From a virus: DNA of 40,967 nucleotides. Below are positions 1 to 8,900 of this stretch, in pieces; the first letter of the stretch is position 1, and every line of letters starts with the position of its first letter. The notes below the pieces were generated by a model that was not told the DNA's origin, ran no database searches, and worked only from the letters and a program-made list of their open reading frames with translations. The stretch covers positions 1 through 40,967 of IMG/VR virus record IMGVR_UViG_3300030385_002010. One strand, given 5' to 3'. The translations under genes and the position numbers were made by a program.

Positions 1-1134
1 GGTATTCCAAAAACTACATACACAGAAGCAGATACAGGCAAAGCATTATCAGCAATGGATGTTTATGCGTATGGTAAATATGGTAAAGGAACTGCCAAAC
101 ATGAGGAGTGGTTTGGTGAAGAAGCTGCTCGTGAACGTGGTATGAAAGAGATTGACGTAACTCAAAAAGAGAGTATATCTACAGCTGCTGCATCTTATGG
201 GGGTAAAAAAGAACAATACGATTTAATGCAGACACAAAATAAAGAATTATTAGATAAATATGAAGAACCTCTTACATTGTCAGACCCTAATGCGATAAAA
301 TCTGATGCTAAAAAAAGAGATACTAGGTCTGTGGAATCTCAGATTAATCCTAATTATCAAGACTTTATTGTCGAATCCGATCTACAACAAGCAGCATTAC
401 CATATGACCCCACTACCTTGAAAGAAGTATATAGTTCTGAAGATGAATTGCCATATGACCCAGCTACCTTGAAAGAAGTATATAGTTCTGAAGATGAAGT
501 GCCTCCGAAAAGAATTGAACCATCAATAGGTCCAGGTAGAAAAGAACCTGAAAAAACTGGAAAATCTGAAGCATCTTATGAGAGTCCACCAGGTAGTGTA
601 ATGGATGCTCTTACTTCTCCTGATACAGATTATTTATGGCCAGGGGCAGCAAAGGGTAGTATTACTAGTAGTCTAATTGAAAGAGTTATAGGGGTGGAAT
701 CTTCTGGTGTTTCTTCAGAAGTTAATAAAAAATCAGGAGCACAGGGGTTAATGCAGATTATGCCAAATACTGCAAAGGAAATCAGGGCAAGATTAGGTGA
801 GGGAAAATGGACACAATTAGAGGGTGAGGATGCATGGTCTGATGTTGAACTCGGTGTTGATCTACTAGACCCTAAAGAGAATATTAGGCTTGGAACCGAG
901 TATCTTAATATTTTATCTGAAAAATATGGAGGAAATATTGAGAATACTTTAATGGCATATAATTGGGGTCGTGGCAATGTTGATAAATTATTAAGTGGAC
1001 AACCATTGAGAATACCAGATGAAACACATCAATATATGGACAGAGTATTGGGAACTTCAGGAATGAGAGAGACAAAAGGGGAAGAAGAAAATATTTTATC
1101 AAGAGTTAGAACAAATTATGGAGGTTGGTACTAA
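1..1134 (+). CDS. Lytic transglycosylase (SLT domain) virion protein, 5'-truncated
   Basis: The reading frame is open from base 1, so the gene begins upstream of the window; the first Met is at 55. Numbering from that Met, residues about 205-310 form an SLT/lysozyme-like lytic transglycosylase domain: the catalytic Glu in GVESSG (E215), the GAQGLMQIMP motif (228-237), NIRLGTEYL (276-284) and AYNWGRGNV (301-309). This family cleaves the MurNAc-GlcNAc bond of peptidoglycan. In podoviruses such domains sit in internal virion proteins that open the cell wall during DNA ejection. Position directly upstream of the glycine-zipper, coiled-coil and giant proteins supports that role. The N-terminal half is a low-complexity, charged linker containing a 17-residue tandem repeat. 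The domain call is firm; the ejection role is inference. Confidence 0.88.
   Translation, partial: GIPKTTYTEADTGKALSAMDVYAYGKYGKGTAKHEEWFGEEAARERGMKEIDVTQKESISTAAASYGGKKEQYDLMQTQNKELLDKYEEPLTLSDPNAIKSDAKKRDTRSVESQINPNYQDFIVESDLQQAALPYDPTTLKEVYSSEDELPYDPATLKEVYSSEDEVPPKRIEPSIGPGRKEPEKTGKSEASYESPPGSVMDALTSPDTDYLWPGAAKGSITSSLIERVIGVESSGVSSEVNKKSGAQGLMQIMPNTAKEIRARLGEGKWTQLEGEDAWSDVELGVDLLDPKENIRLGTEYLNILSEKYGGNIENTLMAYNWGRGNVDKLLSGQPLRIPDETHQYMDRVLGTSGMRETKGEEENILSRVRTNYGGWY
397..498 (+). repeat. 51-bp tandem duplication inside the transglycosylase gene
   Basis: Two adjacent 51-base units (397-447 and 448-498) encode LPYDPTTLKEVYSSEDE and LPYDPATLKEVYSSEDE. They are nearly identical at DNA level, which suggests a recent in-frame duplication in the linker before the SLT domain. 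Confidence 0.95.
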
Positions 1135-1721
1135 TGCCTGGATCGACATTATCAGGAGCTGGTGCTGGTGCAGCTGCTGGAGCCGCGATTGGCACAGCTT
1201 TTGGTCCTGGTGGCACTGCGATTGGAGCTGGAGTAGGAGCTGTCGTTGGTGGCGTATCTGGATTTGTTAGTGACGTAGCAGGATGGAGTGCAGCTGGCGA
1301 CGAAGAATCTTATCTAGGAAGTGAATTGGATACCCTTAATCAATCACTTGATGACTTAACTGGACTTGGTACAATTAGAAGAGGTATTGAACTTGAAAAG
1401 TTTGAGGAACAAAAAGAACAACTCGCTTTTGGCACCCAAACGTCACTTCAGGACATACTTGAATCTTACAATAGAGCAACACAACAAACTGGACTAGCTC
1501 AAAGTGGAGCAGTTGCTGACCAACGTAAAAGAGCAATAACTCAAGTGAAAGCTGAGCAGGATTTTGGTATGGAAAGCCTTATAGGTTCACTTGGAAGTAG
1601 CCTTATGTCAGCGGATGAGTGGCAGGGTGGCAGAGAAGCATCAATAAGAGAAACAATTGCTGATGTGGAAAGAAGAAAAAAGAAAGCTCACTCAGAAAGC
1701 ACTCCGTGGCCGTTTGATTAA
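1134..1721 (+). CDS. Glycine-zipper internal virion protein (putative ejection protein)
   Basis: A 195-residue protein. The ATG at 1134 overlaps the previous stop (TAATG) and has GGAGGT eight bases upstream, so it is preferred over the TTG at 1125. Residues about 5-50 are an almost pure Gly/Ala/Val stretch with GxxxG spacing (AGAGAAAGAAIG, GAGVGAVVGG), a glycine-zipper membrane-inserting segment. The remainder is polar and helical and ends in a basic patch (RRKKK). Size, position and membrane-active N-terminus recall the small internal core proteins of podoviruses such as T7 gp14 (196 residues), which help form the ejection conduit. This is similarity of architecture, not recognised homology. 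Confidence 0.7.
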   Translation: MPGSTLSGAGAGAAAGAAIGTAFGPGGTAIGAGVGAVVGGVSGFVSDVAGWSAAGDEESYLGSELDTLNQSLDDLTGLGTIRRGIELEKFEEQKEQLAFGTQTSLQDILESYNRATQQTGLAQSGAVADQRKRAITQVKAEQDFGMESLIGSLGSSLMSADEWQGGREASIRETIADVERRKKKAHSESTPWPFD

Positions 1722-1730
1722 GGATATATT

Positions 1731-2900
1731 ATGGCAGGATTAGACGTAGCATTAAATATATTAAGTTCAGGTTCAGTTGGTCTGACTCAGACTAGGTTTC
1801 AAGAACTACAACTTTCTCTTGCGAAGATGGAACTTGAGACTAAGAGAGATACAATGCGTGAGGAAGTCCTCATGCGTAAGGAACAGAGACAACGTGAAAA
1901 TACATTATATGCTCTCGATACTAGTGAAAAATATCTCAAGGAAGAGAAATTTAATGCAGCTAACTCAGTCATTAGTAATCTCGTTGGTATTCTACCAAAT
2001 TTTGAATTAGATATGTCAATGAAGCAGATAAAAAAGCAGCTCAAGGACAAGGTTCCCAATGAACTATTACAGAATAAGATTGCCAGTATAGTATTTAATT
2101 ATTATAGTGAGAGTGAGGCTTCACAGTTAGCAGCCGTTGAATCAGCAACAAATTTATCTGAGTATATTAATTCTGAGTATAGTGTATCAAAATCAACAGC
2201 AGCGGCGACACCTGGATTAAATAGACTGATAAAAGCAGGTCTCATTGATAAGCCAAGATTGCCAGATAATAAAACTCCTAATCCTAATTTTGAAGCGTCG
2301 GTTCTACCATATTCTTTACTTAGTAAAACAAAAGATATAAAACGTAATATCGCACAAGAGAGAGCTGAGATTGGTGCTGGTGATTATACAATACAAGAAG
2401 ATATTCTATTGCCAACGCAAATGGAAGCAGCTTTTGAGGCATTAGCTGTAGGTACTTTTGATCAGGCTGGTTTTGATAAAGCTCTAGATAATCTTGGTGG
2501 CGTAATAGATGGAGAGACAATACAGTTCGCTGAGGGCTCAGCTGCTGAAGCTAAAAATGAATATAGTTCAGCAATTAACAGGCGTAAAGAACTACAAAAA
2601 CAAAAATCAAATCTTGAGGGGCTTATAGAGGAAGGGTTCACAGGTCAGACATCTGCTGGATTGACTATTCTTAATGAACAAATAGCAGAACAACAAGAGG
2701 AATATATAACAAAATTAAACAATTTAAGGAAAGCAAACCGAAAAGAATATGATGCTAACTTGGAAGCTGATGCAAAACAACATTTAGCTGGGTCTGGATT
2801 AAGAGAAACTGCTGAAAATATTGAAGCGATGAAGAAACGATTAGAAAAGATAAGAACTTCACCAATTACATTAGCAGTTGAGGATGCTCCAGGATTTTAA
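1731..2900 (+). CDS. Coiled-coil internal virion protein, unknown family
   Basis: A 389-residue protein I do not recognise. AAGGAT precedes the ATG by about six bases. Residues about 15-75 and 280-375 are highly charged and heptad-like (many E, K, Q and R), predicting two coiled-coil regions around a more mixed centre. There is no signal peptide, membrane segment or catalytic motif. It lies nine bases after the glycine-zipper gene and 14 bases before the giant gene, in the same cotranscribed block. An internal virion or ejection-complex component is the best guess. Confidence 0.6.
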   Translation: MAGLDVALNILSSGSVGLTQTRFQELQLSLAKMELETKRDTMREEVLMRKEQRQRENTLYALDTSEKYLKEEKFNAANSVISNLVGILPNFELDMSMKQIKKQLKDKVPNELLQNKIASIVFNYYSESEASQLAAVESATNLSEYINSEYSVSKSTAAATPGLNRLIKAGLIDKPRLPDNKTPNPNFEASVLPYSLLSKTKDIKRNIAQERAEIGAGDYTIQEDILLPTQMEAAFEALAVGTFDQAGFDKALDNLGGVIDGETIQFAEGSAAEAKNEYSSAINRRKELQKQKSNLEGLIEEGFTGQTSAGLTILNEQIAEQQEEYITKLNNLRKANRKEYDANLEADAKQHLAGSGLRETAENIEAMKKRLEKIRTSPITLAVEDAPGF

Positions 2901-2914
2901 TAAAGATATAATAA

Positions 2915-5900
2915 ATGCCTGATAATTTAACAGAGCGATTCAAGAAGCAACTTGAAAAACAAGGTGTAGCCGCTACTGACGCTCAGATAACTTCCTACCT
3001 TCAACAAAAGGGATTAATGGAACCAGAGCAAAATCAGTTAATGCCTTTATCAAATGCCATTCAACAACGAACAATGTCATATGATGCAACACCTGAAACT
3101 GATGATAAAATTGATTTATTGCAAGGAGTTGCAGCTGGTGCATGGAGTTTATTTGATGTAGCAGCTCTAGGAATACCTGGGTTGGCTGGACTTACACCTG
3201 AGTATGTGCAATATGAAAAACTTGGTTCTGCAGGTAAGGTTGGTAGGGTTCTTGGTGAAGCTTTGGGTTTCTTAGTCCCACTAAAAGGTATCAGCGCAGT
3301 TACAAGAGGAGCTGCTAGTCTTGCTAGGGGAAGTAAAGCTGGTATTAGTCGGGCTGCTAAGATAGCTGAAAAGACAGCGGGGCAAGCCGGTGTATCTGGA
3401 GTTGCAGCTGCACGTGTGATACGTAATGTTGGAGCAGACAAACACGTAAGACTTAATGTATTACCTAGATATGCTCTAAAAGGAGAGAACCTTGATGATG
3501 TTGGAAAGGTCATGAAGGAACAGTTTGAAATTGGATTAAAAAAAGAATTCCCTACATTGCAACCAAGGCAACTTGAATCAATAGCTGATAATGCTGTTAA
3601 TGCAGTTCGTGGAGAAGCAAGACATATTAATTCTGTTGGTCAGTGGCTTGAATCTCGTTTGGCTACAAGGTTTCCTGACAAGGGTAAGATAACAAGATAT
3701 GCTGCTGATGCTGCAGATATGTCACTAAATTTTGGTTTGTATAATGTTCTAGCTGATGCTACAAGAAGCGTAATTAGTGGTTCTGAGTTTACCCCTGGAC
3801 ATGATGTATGGGATGCAATGAAGTTCTCTGCGTTTTTACCAGCTGTCCATGCAATACCTGGTGGAGGTAGGGCGTTGTTAGCTACTCGAAAACATATGAA
3901 TGAGATGTTAAAAAGTTTCAAAGCAAGAGGCCCTGAATATTATGATACTTTAGCTAGACAGGGAAAGAAAGAACAGTTGAATGGATTGCTTCGGTTTATT
4001 TCTAGAGGTACAAAGTATGATGCTGCTGTTAGTGCCGCAGCTGCGCCTTATAGGAGAGCAGATTTACCAGCTAAAGAAGCTGCTGCAATGATAAATAAGA
4101 TTGTAAAGAAAGGTAATCTTGATAGGACTGCAAGAGAATTTATATCAGAAGCGGGTAGTGATATAGTAGGTTCACTTCCACGTATGCTTGTTGGTGCATT
4201 ATACTTTAATTCAAATGTATTACTAGACAGAGATTTACTTAGAAATATACCAAAGGAAGAAATGTGGACACACCTATTGGTTGGAGCATTATTTACAAAG
4301 AGACATAAGCCATTATACCAAGAGAAATTTCCAACATTAAAGAATTTAGATAGAAAGCTTGAGTTACTTAGAACTTTAGGTATTGACGCTGATGCTTTTG
4401 GCGACTACGCTACTGGTCTGAGCAGGTTTGATGAGATTGGAATGGCTAGTGCTGGTATAAAAGATAACACTGAAGCTATGGAGATGGTGAGGATATTCGA
4501 TACAGATAAGGTAGTCAAAGAATCCACTGACCCAAAGAAGGCGGTTGGAGAACAGGGTCTTTCTAATTATGATTTGGTTAGACAGGCTCATGATATACAT
4601 AATCTACATCAAATATCAGCTAATAGCCTTGGTGACGCAGGTAAGAAGAGAATTGATATAAAGAATTTAAGTCATGATACACTAAAAGAAATTGAAGCAC
4701 AACTTAGGTCTATAAAAATTAATGCAGAAGGTGAAACATTAACTGAATCTAATTTTCCTGAGTGGAAGGAGGCATTTCAAAGGTCATTAAGTGAAGGCCC
4801 CGCTGAAGTATATCTAGAAGCTATTGCTGCTGTTGCAGATATTTTACAGATACCAACTGATGGTTCTCCAACTATTGACGGAAAGTTAAGGGTTGGTAGG
4901 ATAGAGAACTGGTTAAATACAGATTTAGTATTAGACAGTACTGAGTTATCTCAATGGATTGAATTGAGAGATAGGTTTGAACGATGGGGATACTTGGAGA
5001 CATTTGAGGAGGTTACCCCAACTAAAGCAAACGATATTGCTGGTGCGACTAATACAAAAGCAGTACTAGATAGGATTGCGGCTGTAATCAATAGTGTGCC
5101 AAAGATTTTAGAGAAAGCAAATTATGAGGAGGGAGTTGTTAGTGATATATCTATAACAGATAATGGTTTCCTTGATACGATACGACATTATAAAAATGAG
5201 AAAAGAAAAGATTCACTCTTTAGAATTATATCAGGTGATAAAAATATGACTGAAGAGGAGTCGAAAATTCGTAGGTCTTTAGATGAAACTCTTGGTGAAA
5301 CGATACCTTCACAGCTTGGAAAGATTCAAGACCTTATAAGAATTAAGCTAACCAAGGAAGAGAAAAGAGACCCAGCAAAAAAAGATACAAAGGCATTAAT
5401 AGAGGATAAACTTCATGATATTGCTCATATGTGGAGTATATCAAAGTCCGATGGTAGGAAGAGAATAGATTTAACATTAGAGCAGGCAGGCTCATTAGTC
5501 GGTTCTATGGAAGCTGAGGGTCTTTTATATGATAACAATCTATATCGTCACGATGGATATGAAACTGTTAATAAACATTTTTGGCAGAGAATATTACAGT
5601 CTTCTGATATTGGGGCAAAAGAATTAGGTATTGTAAGAATAGGTATCGACAGTGGACTTGTTGGTGTTTCGACTGGTGGAGGTGGAAGACCTAGGCTTGA
5701 ATGGCCAGATAGAGAAGTAATGGCTCAGGCTTTAGCAAGGGAAAGAGAAACTACTATTGATGACCCTGGTGTTGTAGAGGATTTAAAAAAGTATGATACG
5801 ATACTGAATAATATTCTGAGTATTAAAGGTAAATTTATTGATACTGGCAAAAGGATGATTGATCCAAGTTCAATGGCTGAGCAAGGATATTCTGCATTTA

Positions 5901-8900
5901 TACATGATGCTTTTATAATGTCAGAGAAATATGACAAGATGGTTACCGATAAAGTAAGGCAGTTGGAAGAAGTTTATAGTAAGAATGATACAATTAATAT
6001 TCAAATAAAGAGTCTCGTTGAAATGTTTAAAGACGAGAAGGGCGAGTTTAAAGATATTGAAGCAGCTGATATAGAAGAGATAATGACAAAGCTCGAGATT
6101 ATTACTAAAGACCCTGAAATAATAAAGACACTCACTGACGAGCAGATGGGATTAGTAAAAGCGTTAAAGTCTAAGTTTGGTATTGATAAAGCTATGGGAG
6201 CAGAGGCTGCTAGTTATAGTTCTGCCGCAAAAGGTATCGAAGCAATGATAGAATCACTGTTCAATGACAACTCAAGGTTTAGACGAGTAGCTAATGAATT
6301 GATATATAGTATTAGCTCAGGTTCATCAGCTCGTGTACGTGGGCCTGAAAGATTAGATCAATTAACAAAGTTGTTGGTGGATGATTTAAAGAGCATGAGG
6401 GTGGAACTAGATCAGGAGAAGAAGCTTGGTCTTGGAGATATACACGAAGAGTTTGTTAAAGCCGGTAATCTAGAAAAGTATATGAAACATCTTGAGATAG
6501 CAGCCAGTGCTTGGGCTAAAGATTATACAGAAGAACAGTGGATGGAGTATTCCAGGGAGATAAGGCAACGTGAAAATGATGCATCGTCTATGGATATTGA
6601 TGCTCCAGAAAGATTTGGAGTACAGTATATACCATCAAAGTATGGTGTTCATAATGAAAAATTAAAAGAGGATAATTTTAGAGGGATACTTGACCATCTT
6701 AGAATGATGAGAGATGAAGCTGCTGCTACACAAGAAGCCACTGGTAGTACAAGGCTATGGAAATCTTTTGATGAGGCAGGTCAGGAGCTCATTAATGAAG
6801 TAAGAAAAGCAATTGATAAAAAGAATAAGGACAAACCTGAAGAAGCTGACGCAGAATACAGTAAGTTTTTAGCACAAGCTTTACATCCTCTTCTAGCAAA
6901 CGTAGCTGGCATGGAAAAGATACCAACAATGAGCCTCGAGCAGGGTTCAAATGGTAAGCTCATGCTTATGTTAGGTGAGAGTCTTTCAGGTTCAGGTGAA
7001 CTATCTAGATTTATGAAGGAAGCCATAAAATTAGAGGATACGATAGGGATATTCAGGTTAAGGAAGAGTGGAGTATATAATAATCGTAAGGTAAATATAC
7101 GAGAGTCACTTGATAATTTTGATTCTATTATAAATGGCATTGAGGGTAATAATATTCAGCCTGATGTTAGGCTTATTCCACGTGAGACATCAGAAAGAGA
7201 TGCCCCTGTTGTATATGCTGGTGCAAAGGAGAAGCCTACTAAGGGTATATCAGTATCCACTGGTCTTAGCAATCAACTGTGGGTAAGAACAGATAACTTA
7301 ACTGATGGTAGGCTCAACCGATGGTTTAAAGAATGGTATGATAATAAGATATCTTCTCTTGATAACATTGTTGAGACTGGGTCAAGTAAGGATGCAAGTA
7401 ATGCTAGAATAATACGTACTCGTATGGAGACTTTATATAGAGATTTTGCTAGTACCAGGGAAGGTATGGATTCATATGATTCTACAGACCCAGCAGTGAG
7501 GAACATGGTAAGAGCAATGTACTGGGATAGAGTTTCCCCAGATTTATTCAACGAAATGGTACGAGCCATGGACACTCGTGACCAGGCTGACGCTGCTGGA
7601 GCGGCCTTTATGAAATATATGTCCTTAGCTGAAGCAACTGGAGCTAAAGTACAAGGTAAATATGAAGTTGTTAGGGCAATATTAAATCTTAACCCCGAAC
7701 TAAAGCCAGAACAGAGGGCAAGTTTACAGAGTTATGTCGATAGACCTGAGTTAAGAATTTCAGTTATCGCTGATGAAGCAATGAAACAGTTGGATGCAGG
7801 TGAAATATCCAAGAGTCAATTAAAGAAATTAAAGAAGAAGTATCCTGAATCAGCTGCGATGATTGAGGCAATGACTGGTGAGCTAGGAGAATATTTAAGA
7901 AGTGTTAAGGGCTCATCAATAAATGCACAGTCATGGTTAAGTACAAGAGCAGCTCATATATTATATGCAATAAAGGGTAGAAGTCTTGATGATAATCTTG
8001 CTGGTATAAAGCCGTCAGGAGCATTTAGCGGACCTGAGGGCTCAATGTTATTGAAGACTAATTTTGTTTATGACCCATATATTGCAAGTAAGATGGATAA
8101 ATTAGGTCTTGATATACTATCAACAGAGTCAGCTGCGAAGGTATTTACTATAGCTAATAAGGTTAATATTGAAGGTAAGATGGGTTCGACTGATGAAATG
8201 TCTGATAGATTTTACGATAGGTACGGTAGTAAGGAAAGTTTTCTTGACAGTGGAGAGTTTGGGTCGATAGCATTAGAGAATATATACTTAGGTAAGGTGA
8301 CTGATAGAAAGGGTGCTACCAGTGTATCTTATGCATTGATGGATTTTCTTGATTCAGTTAACATGAATAGTTTAGTTGAAAAAGGTGGGTATTTTGACTA
8401 TGCAAGCTTAGCTGCTGAAGGTATAAAAAAGTTATATAGTATTACCACTGGAGATTCTAAGAGTTTGGGTCTTGCATTGAGTCTTATTCATGAATCAAGA
8501 GAGTCTGGCGAAATATTTGATCGGAGCAAAGCAGGCCTTGTGGAGTATTTATTAAATAATGGTATGGATCCTGATGCTTCTGTTATAAATCCATCGTTAC
8601 AGAGGATGGCTGTAAAAAGTCTGATGAAAGAATTTAAATCACCACAAACAGATGGCTCATCTTATTCTATATTAAAACCATTTATAGAGGGACAACCTTC
8701 AGTCTATGCTGAAGTTGCGGGACCAAGGGGTAGCTTTCACCGTCAGATAATATATGGAGAGAAGAGACTACCTTATGAGGATAGAAATATTCCCATTAGT
8801 AACTGGAATAAAATAAAATATATTGTTACTATTGGTGGAAGAGATATACAGGTAGGCGTAAATAATAAAGGCAAGTACGAATTTATTGACAATCTTGAGG

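Noticed and set aside
3061-3513. 150-residue minus-strand frame inside the giant gene
   Set aside because: It lies fully antisense to a well-supported gene, is low-complexity (Ala/Leu/Pro), and has no ribosome site or family features.
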